From Stratiformator vulcanicus (GTDB lineage Bacteria > Planctomycetota > Planctomycetia > Planctomycetales > Planctomycetaceae), in contig NZ_CP036268.1 in the NCBI RefSeq assembly GCF_007744515.1, positions 4,955,113 through 5,019,112 on the forward strand: a stretch of DNA of 64,000 nucleotides, given 5' to 3'. Under the pieces are notes generated by a model, which ran no database searches, was not told the DNA's origin, and worked only from the letters and a program-made list of their open reading frames with translations. Shown in pieces: positions 43,567 through 51,383 of the stretch. Made by a program: the position numbers and the translations under genes. The stretch's first letter is position 1, and the number at the start of each line of letters is the position of its first letter.

Positions 43567-43824
43567 TTAGGCCGGGTCACTGCTGCGCGGCGAAGATCTC
43601 TTCGTTGACGTTAAGTCTCGAATCAAGCAGAACTGGATGAAACTCGACGATTTTCTCGGGTCACCACAATGCGGACGGAGGATGAGATACCGCAGGAACC
43701 GCGACAGCGTCTTAAGGTCGCAATCTTTCGGAAGCGTATCGCATCCTCGAACGACGGTCAGCAGTACGCCCTGATACCGCAGCCCGAGTCTGCACACCCA
43801 GTCCTGTAAAATGCCGTTTTTCAT
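43567..43824 (-). CDS. Small conserved phage protein
   Basis: 85 residues: MKNGILQDWVCRLGLRYQGV then LLTVVRGCDTLPKDCDLKTL, SRFLRYLILRPHCGDPR and KSSSFI. I recall this pattern (LQDWV, LLTxVRGxDxxPK, LLRxLRxxxL) from small proteins of unrelated tailed phages, placed in replication/modification regions. No function is established. Its composition differs from the Arg-rich shadows around it. Confidence 0.55.
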   Translation of the reverse strand: MKNGILQDWVCRLGLRYQGVLLTVVRGCDTLPKDCDLKTLSRFLRYLILRPHCGDPRKSSSFIQFCLIRDLTSTKRSSPRSSDPA

Positions 43825-43854
43825 TGCTCTCTATCTCCCTATTAAGATTTTCGA

Positions 43855-45090
43855 TTAAGACCTCTCGGCTCTAGCCCCTGGACTCTCGCCTCTCTCATCG
43901 GTGGAATTAAATTGCTGCTCGGCTCTTAAGATTCGCCTGGCAATCCATGCCGCCACGGGGGCGGCGACACCGTTGCCGCACATGCGGTAGCGGGCCGTGT
44001 CGCTGATCTCGACCCTCTCGCCGTCGTCTCCGGCCCCCCATCTGGTCCAGTCGTCCGGCCAGCCCTGAAGCCGCTCGCATTCCTTTGGGGTGAGTCGCCG
44101 AACGCCGAACGTGGTCTGCAACACATTTTGAGTCGGATCGGTACTGCAATTGAGGGCTGCCGTCCGGTCGCCCTGCTCCGTGACGCCGCAATTGCCGGAG
44201 GTCCGATACGAAACCGGAATTAAGTGCCCTTCCTTCGTGTCGCTGTCCGGTCCCTTCGCATCCCGTTCCTGCAGGCACCACGCGGTCTCGGGGATGAGCC
44301 GATCCTCCTGAGCCGCATTGTCCGCGTACGGCCGTGCCGTGATCGGGTGAGACAGAAAGGGAACGCCACCCGAACCGTTGGCCTGTCTTAATGTGCCGGC
44401 CGGCCCGACGTTCGAGCCGTGGCATTGATAGGCGATGAGGTGTCCGGCCTGTCCTTGATTGTCATCTGGGCCACACGTTCCAACGCCGTTCGAAGTGAGG
44501 GCGCTAACTCCCGCCCCCGCTTCTCGGCTCGACGGAGGATCCCACGACACGCTTTCGGACTCAAAAAGTATTTCGGCGGGATCGGGTCCGTTTCCAAGGC
44601 GTCCGACAATGAAGACACGGCGGCGTCGCTGTGCCACTCCGTCGTATTGAGCGTCAAGCATCCGGTAGGCCCACCGATACCCGAGGTCCCCCAGCGTCCC
44701 GAGGACGATTCCCATATCCCGTCGCTTGTTTGATGACAGAAGGCCAGGGACGTTCTCGATGAGAACCCAACGGGCACCGCTCGCATGAGCGAGACCTGAG
44801 CAGCGGAAGAACAGGGAGCTTCGCTCGCCCGCCAATCCCTCACGGCGTCCAGCCACGCTGAGGTCCTGGCAGGGGAATCCGAAGCACACGAGGTCGGGTC
44901 CGGATCGTCGAAGAGCGTCTTCTGTAGCATCGTCATTCACGTCCTCGGTTCGCTTCACGTCAGACCAGCGGTGCTTCAACACCCGGTTGCACGCCGCGTC
45001 CTGTTCACACTGAAACACCGGCACCATCCCCGCCGCTTCCAGACCGAGATCAAACCCCCCGGCCCCCGTACACAGGCTGCCAAATCTCAT
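43855..45090 (-). CDS. DNA (cytosine-5) methyltransferase
   Basis: 411 residues. Motif I RFGSLCTGAGGFDLGLEAAG, motif IV DLVCFGFPCQDLSVAG with the catalytic Cys, motif VI VLIENVPG, motif VIII GVAQRRRRVFIVGRLG, and motif X MCGNGVAAPVAAWIARRI. The target recognition part lies at about 190-330. There is no partner nuclease, so it is probably an orphan phage enzyme. A second open frame (44388-44936) overlaps it in another phase. Confidence 0.9.
   Translation of the reverse strand: MRFGSLCTGAGGFDLGLEAAGMVPVFQCEQDAACNRVLKHRWSDVKRTEDVNDDATEDALRRSGPDLVCFGFPCQDLSVAGRREGLAGERSSLFFRCSGLAHASGARWVLIENVPGLLSSNKRRDMGIVLGTLGDLGYRWAYRMLDAQYDGVAQRRRRVFIVGRLGNGPDPAEILFESESVSWDPPSSREAGAGVSALTSNGVGTCGPDDNQGQAGHLIAYQCHGSNVGPAGTLRQANGSGGVPFLSHPITARPYADNAAQEDRLIPETAWCLQERDAKGPDSDTKEGHLIPVSYRTSGNCGVTEQGDRTAALNCSTDPTQNVLQTTFGVRRLTPKECERLQGWPDDWTRWGAGDDGERVEISDTARYRMCGNGVAAPVAAWIARRILRAEQQFNSTDERGESPGARAERS
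44388..44936 (-). CDS. Candidate overlapping gene inside the C5 methyltransferase gene
   Basis: 182 residues in a different phase from the methyltransferase. Unlike ordinary shadow frames it has segments I recognise from small phage proteins annotated near such methyltransferases: SSLSDALETDPIPPKYFLSP and KACRGILRRAEKRGREL. The same alternate frame could be preserved only because the methyltransferase is conserved, so this is a candidate, not an established gene. Confidence 0.35.
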   Translation of the reverse strand: MTMLQKTLFDDPDPTSCASDSPARTSAWLDAVRDWRASEAPCSSAAQVSLMRAVPVGFSSRTSLAFCHQTSDGIWESSSGRWGTSGIGGPTGCLTLNTTEWHSDAAVSSLSDALETDPIPPKYFLSPKACRGILRRAEKRGRELAPSLRTALERVAQMTIKDRPDTSSPINATARTSGRPAH

Positions 45091-45104
45091 ATCCCACCCC
45101 CACT

Positions 45105-45182
45105 TCGTGGGTTTGTGCCTGCGGCGGCATGACTCCGGCTTCCCGATTGCTGCTGCCGCAGGCGCCGGCCCACGAAGTGGGT
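45105..45182. repeat. Inverted pair of phage hairpin repeats
   Basis: CCCACTTCGTGGG plus TTTGTGCCTGCGGCGGC on one side, and the reverse form GCTGCCGCAGGC then CCCACGAAGTGGG on the other. It lies in the gap between the methyltransferase and DnaB genes, and the right copy ends in the DnaB stop codon region. Confidence 0.75.
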
Positions 45183-46555
45183 TAGAAGCCGAGGTCGGTC
45201 TCGGTGTAGCCCGCCGGTTCTTCGGCTCGGGAGGCGTCCAGGAACTGCGTGCGATTCTCCGCCCATGTCAGCGGCACCGTGCCGGTCGCCCCGTCGCGCT
45301 GCTTGGCGATAATTAAGTCCGCTTCGCCCGGTCGGTCGCCCTTGTCGAAGAACGATGGGCGATGCAGCAGCATCACGATGTCGGCGTCCTGCTCGATCGC
45401 TCCCGACTCCCGCAGATCGGAGAGCCGCGGCCGCTTGTTCTCTCGCATCTCGCTTTGCCGGTTGAGCTGAGCCAGCACGATGATCGGCACCTCGGCCGTT
45501 CTCGCGATCGCCTTGAGCTGGCGGCTGATCGTCGAGACCTGCTGCTCGCGCGGCACCCGCCGATCCTCCGGCTCGATGAGCTGCAGGTAGTCGACGATCA
45601 CGAGCTTGACACCGTCGCCGGTGGGGCCCAGTCTTCGCCGCCGGTACCGCCGGACGATCGCCCCCATCCGCCCCGTCGTCGCCGCCGGTCGATCGTCGAT
45701 CACCAGCGGCAGGTTCTGCACCTGGGCGTTGCGTTGCAGGATCCGCTCCCGTTCGTGTTCGAGCAGGGTTCCGGGTTCCTTGATCCGATGCGAATCGATC
45801 GCCGCCAGACTCGACAGCATCCGCACCGCGATCTCCTCCTTCGATTGCTCGAGACTGAACAGCAACACGCCGTCCCCCGCCTCGGCCACGTTGAGCGCGA
45901 TATTCCCCGCCAGAGCCGTCTTGCCCATCGAAGGCCGGGCGGCCAGCACCACGATCTGACCCGGCCGCAACCCGTGCGTCAGTCCGTCGAGGTCGAAGAA
46001 CCCGGTCTTGAGCCCCGGCTCCTGCCCCGTCTCGAAGGCTTCCCACGCCGTTCTGACCGCCACGTCGAGCGACACGGCCCCATCGTCGTGAACATCGTCC
46101 GAAGTCTGCGACAACGCATCCCAGGCGGATGCAACGACCTCTGAGACATCGCGGGTCCGGTCGTGAGCCGTTTGGGCCATCGTCAGCCCCGCGTATAGCA
46201 CCGCCCGCCGCAGGGCACAGTCCCGCACGATCTGAGCGTAATGCACCGCGTGACCGGCCTGCGGCACCGCTTCGAGGCAGTCGAGCAGATAAGCGGGGCC
46301 GCCCGCCTCGTCGAGCTTGCCGTCGCGCTGCAACTGCTCGGCCACCGTGACCGTGTCGACCTTCCGACCTCGCTCGTACAGGGCCCACGCCGCCCGGTAG
46401 ATGAACGCGTGCCGCTCCCGGTGAAACATCTCCGGCCGGAAGAACTCCCCGATGTCGTCGAGCTTCGACGCCTGCAGCAGCACCCCCCCGATCAACGACC
46501 GCTCCGCCTCCAAATCCTCCGGGGGACTTCCGTCCCGTTGTGCCTGCGGCGGCAT
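45182..46555 (-). CDS. dnaB: Replicative DNA helicase, DnaB type
   Basis: 457 residues. N-terminal domain: DLEAERSLIGGVLLQASKLDD then EFFRPEMFHRERHAFIYRA. C-terminal RecA-fold helicase with Walker A VLAARPSMGKTALAGN and VLLFSLEQSKEEIAVRML, all typical of bacterial DnaB. It unwinds DNA at the phage replication fork. The start ATG is embedded in a copy of the phage repeat (MPPQAQ), with AGGA seven bases upstream. Follows the initiator gene as in many lambdoid-type replication modules. Confidence 0.93.
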   Translation of the reverse strand: MPPQAQRDGSPPEDLEAERSLIGGVLLQASKLDDIGEFFRPEMFHRERHAFIYRAAWALYERGRKVDTVTVAEQLQRDGKLDEAGGPAYLLDCLEAVPQAGHAVHYAQIVRDCALRRAVLYAGLTMAQTAHDRTRDVSEVVASAWDALSQTSDDVHDDGAVSLDVAVRTAWEAFETGQEPGLKTGFFDLDGLTHGLRPGQIVVLAARPSMGKTALAGNIALNVAEAGDGVLLFSLEQSKEEIAVRMLSSLAAIDSHRIKEPGTLLEHERERILQRNAQVQNLPLVIDDRPAATTGRMGAIVRRYRRRRLGPTGDGVKLVIVDYLQLIEPEDRRVPREQQVSTISRQLKAIARTAEVPIIVLAQLNRQSEMRENKRPRLSDLRESGAIEQDADIVMLLHRPSFFDKGDRPGEADLIIAKQRDGATGTVPLTWAENRTQFLDASRAEEPAGYTETDLGF

Positions 46556-46585
46556 GACTCATCCTGTTTTGATTGTTCGTTTCGC

Positions 46586-47488
46586 TCACGACTGATGCCC
46601 CTCACCTCTCGCCTCTAAACTCTCACCCGCAGGCAAAGCCTGCCCATCGATCTCGGCGACGATCGCGTGGGCCTGCCGGACGATCTCGCTCGTCGTGACC
46701 TTGGCGAAACTCCCGCGGCGGAGGGCGAGGCGAAACCACCGCACGGCGTCGAGCGGCGGCTCATCGTCGCGGAGCTTCCGGTCGAGCGGCGGCGGCAGGT
46801 CCGCGATCGATTTCGCCTCGGTGACCCGCAGAGCGAGGGCATGAGCCAGTCGCCGGTGATCCGACCGTTCGCCGGCAAGTGGCCACGGCCCGCCTCGCTC
46901 CGGAGCCTCGGCGAGCCACCGGTCGAGCCGCCGCGGATCGGCGAGGATCTCCGGCGTCAGCGGCGAAGGTGCCGACGACGACCCAGGGCGAGGCGAAGCC
47001 GAGCCTCCCCCCTCCTTCCCCAAATCCGAAGCCCCCCCCGGGGGGTTTGGGGGGTTATATTCTCTTTTCTTATCTGGTAACGCTTCCGGTAACGCTCCGC
47101 CCGTTACACCGCCGTTTCCGGCCCCGTTACGGTTGCGTTTCTTTTCGCGGTGTTGGGCGACCCGCCGATTGCTCTTAGCCCTTTTCTTGCTTGAGGTTCC
47201 GAGAAATCGCTCGAAGTTCGGAATGGTCACCGCCCCGTCACCTTCGGCGGCGAGCCATCCGACCGCGATCATCGCATCGGCGAAGCCGTCAAGGTGTACG
47301 TGCCGGTCGATCCATTTTGGTGTAACGCTCAGAGCGTTACCGGTTTCACTGTGAGAATCGGCCCACGACCAGAAGCGATGGAGCTTGCCGACGATCAGGT
47401 CTTCCTCGACATCCAGACGGGTCGACATCGCGATCACGTCCGGGTCGGCGGGCAGTTCCTTCCGCATCATGATCCACTCAACCGCCAT
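46586..47488 (-). CDS. Replication initiator-like protein
   Basis: 300 residues from MAVEWIMMRKELPADPDV. The N-terminal winged-helix-like part (MSTRLDVEEDLIVGKLHRFW and WLAAEGDGAVTIPNFERFLG) resembles phage initiator and DnaD/DnaT-like proteins. A low-complexity middle (GGVTGGALPEALPD, YNPPNPPGGASDLG) contains the putative iterons. A helical C-terminus (DAVRWFRLALRRGSF) could contact the helicase. It lies directly before dnaB, so it probably loads that helicase at the origin. Frame extension to 47599 lacks a domain. Confidence 0.6.
   Translation of the reverse strand: MAVEWIMMRKELPADPDVIAMSTRLDVEEDLIVGKLHRFWSWADSHSETGNALSVTPKWIDRHVHLDGFADAMIAVGWLAAEGDGAVTIPNFERFLGTSSKKRAKSNRRVAQHREKKRNRNGAGNGGVTGGALPEALPDKKREYNPPNPPGGASDLGKEGGGSASPRPGSSSAPSPLTPEILADPRRLDRWLAEAPERGGPWPLAGERSDHRRLAHALALRVTEAKSIADLPPPLDRKLRDDEPPLDAVRWFRLALRRGSFAKVTTSEIVRQAHAIVAEIDGQALPAGESLEARGEGHQS
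47055..47340. other. Putative phage replication origin inside the initiator gene
   Basis: A+T-rich tract (47055-47075) beside repeated GGTAACGCT (47076-47084 and 47088-47096) and inverted CGTTAC (47102-47107 and 47125-47130). A perfect palindrome, GTAACGCT / AGCGTTAC with a 3-base centre, lies at 47322-47340. The A+T tract is next to G6TTTG6. This matches the lambda pattern of iterons within the initiator gene. Confidence 0.45.
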
Positions 47489-47960
47489 GAGAGGCCCCCC
47501 GTTGCTCGGCTGCCATCCTCGCCCTCTCCTCGGCCGCTCGCTCGGCGATCTCCGGGCTGGGCTTCGGCTTCGGTCGTGCGGCGTTCTCCGCCCGCACACG
47601 GGCGTCGGAGACGGCGTTCGCGAACTGCAGTTCCACCTCGCGGCCCCAGCCGTACCGCCGGTTCATGTCATGGGCGAAGTTCACGAGCAGGGCGAAGCCG
47701 TCGGTCGAGGCGGTCACGGTGCGATGCCCATCCACGTCGGGACACTGAACGATCCGCTCCGACGCCTTAACGAGCAGCTTCACCTGCTGCTCCGCCTCCC
47801 ACTTCACCGCCGGCCGATCCGATCGACCGAGATAGTTCAGGTGCGTCGAAATCAAACTCGTCAACCAATCCCACACCCCCGAGGGCAGCGTCACGCTGCA
47901 TTGGGCCTGCGGCAGCTTGGTCGACGGCTTCGCGGTCGACTTGCGGCGTTTCTTAGTCAT
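47478..47960 (-). CDS. Hypothetical phage protein upstream of the initiator gene
   Basis: 160 residues. Basic N-terminal tail (MTKKRRKSTAKPSTK) with a repeat-encoded LPQAQ, then helical soluble sequence (DWLTSLISTHLNYLGR, QFANAVSDARVRAENA). No family found. Overlaps the start of the initiator gene by 11 bases. Confidence 0.5.
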   Translation of the reverse strand: MTKKRRKSTAKPSTKLPQAQCSVTLPSGVWDWLTSLISTHLNYLGRSDRPAVKWEAEQQVKLLVKASERIVQCPDVDGHRTVTASTDGFALLVNFAHDMNRRYGWGREVELQFANAVSDARVRAENAARPKPKPSPEIAERAAEERARMAAEQRGASHGG

Positions 47961-48189
47961 CGGTGCCTCCCTGTGTTGGGAGAAGCTGCCGGACCTGTTC
48001 GGCGATCAACACAGCATCGTCGAGGAACTGAATCTCGGGATCGGTCGGCAACTGGTCATCATCAACGTTCGCATGATTGGCCGCGACCTGTCCCATCGAC
48101 TCGATGCACTCGGCCAGCTCACTCGGCGACATCCCCCGGTGAGGCTGCCGTCTCCGAAGCCCGTTCACTTCAAAACCGAAATCAGTCAT
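47953..48189 (-). CDS. Small hypothetical phage protein
   Basis: 78 residues, acidic and helical (DDDQLPTDPEIQFLDDAVLIAEQVRQLL). Overlaps the following gene by eight bases. Sits between the sigma-clamp gene and the replication initiator genes. Function unknown. Confidence 0.5.
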   Translation of the reverse strand: MTDFGFEVNGLRRRQPHRGMSPSELAECIESMGQVAANHANVDDDQLPTDPEIQFLDDAVLIAEQVRQLLPTQGGTDD

Positions 48190-48232
48190 GTCTCAATTCC
48201 TTAAAAGCTGCCGCAGGCCCAAAGTGACGAAG

Positions 48233-49930
48233 TCACCGATCCCGAGACAGCGGCATGATGATGAAGGTCCACGAGCCGACCGTGGCTTTTAATTGCGAGT
48301 CGCCGTCGGTGAATCCGAAGTCGATCACGTCGTCGCCGGCATGTTTTAAGAAACCGGCAATTAACGTGACGTCGAGCGTGATCACCAGGTCGAAGTCGCA
48401 GGCCACCGGCAACTGCACTTCGGCCACGCCGAGGTCTTGCGACGCGGCCTTAATTTTGAGCGTGCCGTCGGATAGGAAGTACAGGTCGATTCCACGCGTC
48501 TCTTCGGCCGTCGTAACCCGTGCCTTCTCGACCGCCTTTAAGAACGGGGCCGCCGGGATCGAGACATTCTTGGGCGTGTCCGGTGGGATCACCGTTCGAT
48601 ACCGAGGAAAGCGACCCTGCATCAAACGCGTCTGCAGTCGCCAGCCTTCCGACCGGAACGCCGCGGTGTTCGAAGTGAGCATGACTTCGACGTCCGCTTC
48701 CCCGTCCGGGCAGAGTGCCCGCAGGACCTGCATTGCTTTGGCCGGTACCACCGGCGGAGCATCGGCCGCTCTTGGCTCCGATGGCGCGATCACGAGTCGC
48801 TCGACCGATAGCTGCCGGCTGTCAGTCGCAGCAAAGACCAGGCTGTCAGCGTCCCGCTCGAACAGCACACCGCCAAGGACATACAACGACGACGTCTTAT
48901 CGCAAACGAACGCGACGTGATCAATCACTCGCCTTAATACCCCGCCGGGAACCGACAGTGGATCATCCCCGGCAAACGCCGCCTCCGGTGGAAACTCCGC
49001 CGCATCGGCGACGTTTAATTTCCACTCATCGGCACCCGAGCGGATGACGAGGTTGTCATCAACGGTCAGGTCGATCGATTCCTTGCCGTTGATCAGCCGG
49101 AGAATTTCGCCGAACTTCGCGGCCGGGACCAGCGTTTCAAACATCCCGCCGCCGATGGTCGCCTGATCCACTTCGGCCACGAGATACATTTCACTATCGG
49201 TGGCGTGTATTTCCAGCTTCCCGCCCTCGCCGACCAGACGGAAGTTCTTTAAGACCTCCATCGGTGTTGTTTTCTTGGCAACCGGCAGCGCGAGAGCGAC
49301 CGCCTTCTGCAGTGCGGCTGCTGACACGTTGCAGCTCGCCGCGGTTAAGGAATGCGGCATCGGATAAAAACCTCCCCGTGCGGCCGGGTGATGAAATTGG
49401 CCCAACGCCCGCCGCACGATCGGACGCGATTCAAACAGTCTTCGACTGATCTCTACTTCGGTCAGAGACAGCTCGGCCGCGGCCTCGCTTCTCGACATGT
49501 CATCCCGCTGAACCTTCAACACGACCTCCGCGGTGACCTCGTCGAGACCTGCCACCGCGAAGGACCACAGGTCCTCGGCTTCGATCGCGAGCGTGGGATC
49601 GGTGGCGGTTTCGGCAGCCGAGTCGCCGTCGAACGTCACCGGATCGCAGGTCGCGGTCTGTTCCCGCTTCTCTCGCCGACCGTGGCCGCGTGCCTGCATC
49701 AGGCAGGCCCGCCGCACACTCCGCCGCACGTAGTGCAGCACGTCCCCCTTCGACTCGTCTTGCCGCTCGAAGCACCGCCAGACCGCCTCCATCGCCGCCG
49801 ACTCCATGTCGTCGCGATCGACTCGCGGAAACCGCTTCGCCATACCGGCGACGATCGGTTCCGCGACCGCGAGCAGCTCGACGAGCTGCTCATCGGGAGT
49901 CGAGGGGCGAGGGGAGAGCGAATCAGCCAC
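48233..49930 (-). CDS. Sigma-70-like domain fused to DNA polymerase III beta sliding clamp
   Basis: 565 residues in one open frame. Residues about 15-95 look like sigma region 2 (VDRDDMESAAMEAVWRCF, DVLHYVRRSVRRACLMQAR), and 120-178 like region 4 with an HTH (MSRSEAAAELSLTEVEISRR). After an HHPAARGGFYP linker, residues 191-565 are a complete beta clamp (LQKAVALALPVAKKTTPMEV, VLRRVIDHVAFVC, WRLQTRLMQGRFPRYRTV, FTDGDSQLKATVGSWTFIIM), 375 residues against 366 in E. coli. The clamp begins at an internal ATG with a strong ribosome binding site, so a free clamp may also be made. Sits before replication genes and four bases after the preceding gene. Confidence 0.8.
   Translation of the reverse strand: MADSLSPRPSTPDEQLVELLAVAEPIVAGMAKRFPRVDRDDMESAAMEAVWRCFERQDESKGDVLHYVRRSVRRACLMQARGHGRREKREQTATCDPVTFDGDSAAETATDPTLAIEAEDLWSFAVAGLDEVTAEVVLKVQRDDMSRSEAAAELSLTEVEISRRLFESRPIVRRALGQFHHPAARGGFYPMPHSLTAASCNVSAAALQKAVALALPVAKKTTPMEVLKNFRLVGEGGKLEIHATDSEMYLVAEVDQATIGGGMFETLVPAAKFGEILRLINGKESIDLTVDDNLVIRSGADEWKLNVADAAEFPPEAAFAGDDPLSVPGGVLRRVIDHVAFVCDKTSSLYVLGGVLFERDADSLVFAATDSRQLSVERLVIAPSEPRAADAPPVVPAKAMQVLRALCPDGEADVEVMLTSNTAAFRSEGWRLQTRLMQGRFPRYRTVIPPDTPKNVSIPAAPFLKAVEKARVTTAEETRGIDLYFLSDGTLKIKAASQDLGVAEVQLPVACDFDLVITLDVTLIAGFLKHAGDDVIDFGFTDGDSQLKATVGSWTFIIMPLSRDR
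49358..49377 (-). promoter_or_regulatory. Internal ribosome binding site and start for a free clamp
   Basis: On the minus strand GGGGAGG (49377-49371) precedes the clamp ATG (49360-49358) by ten bases. This is one of the best Shine-Dalgarno sites in the phage. It would give a 375-residue clamp without the sigma part. Confidence 0.6.
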
Positions 49931-49933
49931 GGT

Positions 49934-50713
49934 CTACTCGGCCCCCACTTCGTGGGCTTGGGCCTGCGGCAGCTCGGTCGGTCCGGCCGGACTGTCCGCT
50001 CGCGATACCGCCCAACTCGCCGCACTGAGCCCGGCAAAGAGCACGACCATCGAGACGACGAACATCACGCGCGCTTCGATCACCCACTTCCGCATTTCGT
50101 CGTGATGGTCAGACACCGCCCGATGCGAATGGCCGACCTCTTCGATCCATTCGCCGAGCTTGTCGCTGCGAACGGCGATTTGCGTCACCGACCGATGAGC
50201 TTCATTCGCGTGCTCAGCCGCCTTCTCGCAATGAGCCAGCGTTTCATCCCGCAGCACCGTGCAGGACTGCTCGGCGGTCCGGCAGACCAGGGCCATTTCG
50301 ATCGGTTCGAGCAGCAGACTCCGCAGCGAGTCCCCCTGATCTTCGCACGCGGCGATCACCTCCGACGTGTCATCCACATCGATCGTGTTCAGCCACGAGC
50401 GGAAGTGATCGAGCTTCCGCCACGTCCCGGCCGACATCGTGAGCGTCTTATAATCGTGCAGCCCGACCGAATCGGGCTGGCCCGTCACCTGCAGGGCGTT
50501 CCGCATCGCCCGCAGCCACCGCCGTTCGTCGGGCGACGTCCACGGCCCATCGTCATCCTCATCGTCGAGCAATGACAGGAACGTCTCGATCTCGCCGACG
50601 CAGGTTCTTAAGAATTCGACCGGAAACCGAATCCGGGTCGACGCCTCATCGAGCCGCCCCTCCAGATTAAACACCCCGTTCGCCGTCGCTGTAATCACGT
50701 CTGTCTGCGACAT
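49934..50713 (-). CDS. Helical membrane-anchored phage protein
   Basis: 259 residues from MSQTDVITATANGVF (start backed by AAAGGTGA). Long soluble helical part (FLRTCVGEIETFLSLLDDEDD and so on), then a late transmembrane helix ARVMFVVSMVVLFAGLSAASW and a short exported end with the repeat-coded ELPQAQ. It stops four bases before the sigma-clamp gene, with which it is probably co-translated. It could be a membrane partner of the replication or transcription machinery, but nothing in sequence tells. Confidence 0.5.
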   Translation of the reverse strand: MSQTDVITATANGVFNLEGRLDEASTRIRFPVEFLRTCVGEIETFLSLLDDEDDDGPWTSPDERRWLRAMRNALQVTGQPDSVGLHDYKTLTMSAGTWRKLDHFRSWLNTIDVDDTSEVIAACEDQGDSLRSLLLEPIEMALVCRTAEQSCTVLRDETLAHCEKAAEHANEAHRSVTQIAVRSDKLGEWIEEVGHSHRAVSDHHDEMRKWVIEARVMFVVSMVVLFAGLSAASWAVSRADSPAGPTELPQAQAHEVGAE

Positions 50714-50779
50714 TAAATCACCTTTCGTAAGAATTAGACTTTCCCTCTGGCCACTCACCTCTCGCCTCTCGCCTCTCCC

Positions 50780-51037
50780 TCACTCCTCCCAATCCACAAC
50801 GGTCAATTTCCACTCGCGGCAGTAGCGTTTGAGCCGGTGGGGCATCTCCGCATCGGGGCAGAACCAGTCGACCCAGATCGCCCGCGTGTCGAATTGGAAC
50901 CACGGCAGTTTCACCGCCCAGTGCCCCGGCCGGAGCCGGCGGGCCTGTATCTCGGCCGAAGGCGTCACGCGTCGGCCGTCGCGGCGGATGCCGCTTTCGG
51001 TGACCACGATCAACCGCATCTTCTTAATGCGTCTCAC
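50780..51037 (-). CDS. Small phage protein, DNA-binding-like composition
   Basis: 85 residues from a GTG whose codon overlaps the upstream stop (GTGA); a second start is ATG at 51019. Basic, with Trp-rich end (WAVKLPWFQFDTRAIWVDWF). No recognised family. Confidence 0.45.
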   Translation of the reverse strand: MRRIKKMRLIVVTESGIRRDGRRVTPSAEIQARRLRPGHWAVKLPWFQFDTRAIWVDWFCPDAEMPHRLKRYCREWKLTVVDWEE

Positions 51038-51339
51038 GACCCGGCCTTTCGTGAAAACTGTGTCGGAATCGCATCGGTATCGATCAGCCCGGTCGCGGGC
51101 ACCGTCATTAAATCCGGGTCGGCCTCAAGCAATTTCTCGACCGAGACGCGGGCCTTCTCCGCGATCCGTTCGACATACTCGCGCCGGTGAACCTGTTTGG
51201 TGGCGTTGTAATACCGAGCCAGCTCCAACGCGGCATTCGCCGCCCGCAACCGATCGGGCACGCTCCCCGATGGCCCCGAAGGCAGATCGAACGCGAAGCC
51301 GATTAAGACTCTTAATTCCGTGAGTTGTCGGGAATCCAT
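51034..51339 (-). CDS. Small phage protein
   Basis: 101 residues from MDSRQLTELRVLIGFAFDLP. Helical, with AANAALELARYYNATKQVHR and EKARVSVEKLLEADPD. Frame upstream is repeat sequence. Overlaps the next gene. Function unknown. Confidence 0.45.
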   Translation of the reverse strand: MDSRQLTELRVLIGFAFDLPSGPSGSVPDRLRAANAALELARYYNATKQVHRREYVERIAEKARVSVEKLLEADPDLMTVPATGLIDTDAIPTQFSRKAGS

Positions 51340-51383
51340 GGGGATAGGCCAGAGGCTAGAGGTGAGAGGTGAGAGGTCCTGTC

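Noticed and set aside
45087-46589. Long open frame of 500 codons over the DnaB gene
   Set aside because: Arg/Gly-rich translation in another phase of the dnaB gene; the dnaB frame has all helicase motifs.
47033-47060. G6TTTG6 stretch as a G-quadruplex
   Set aside because: Two G6 runs alone are weak evidence; listed only as part of the putative origin.
49349-49930. Sigma-like part as a separate gene ending near 49345
   Set aside because: There is no stop codon in the actual frame before the clamp; the separate-gene version needs a frameshift. Kept as the alternative in the finding.
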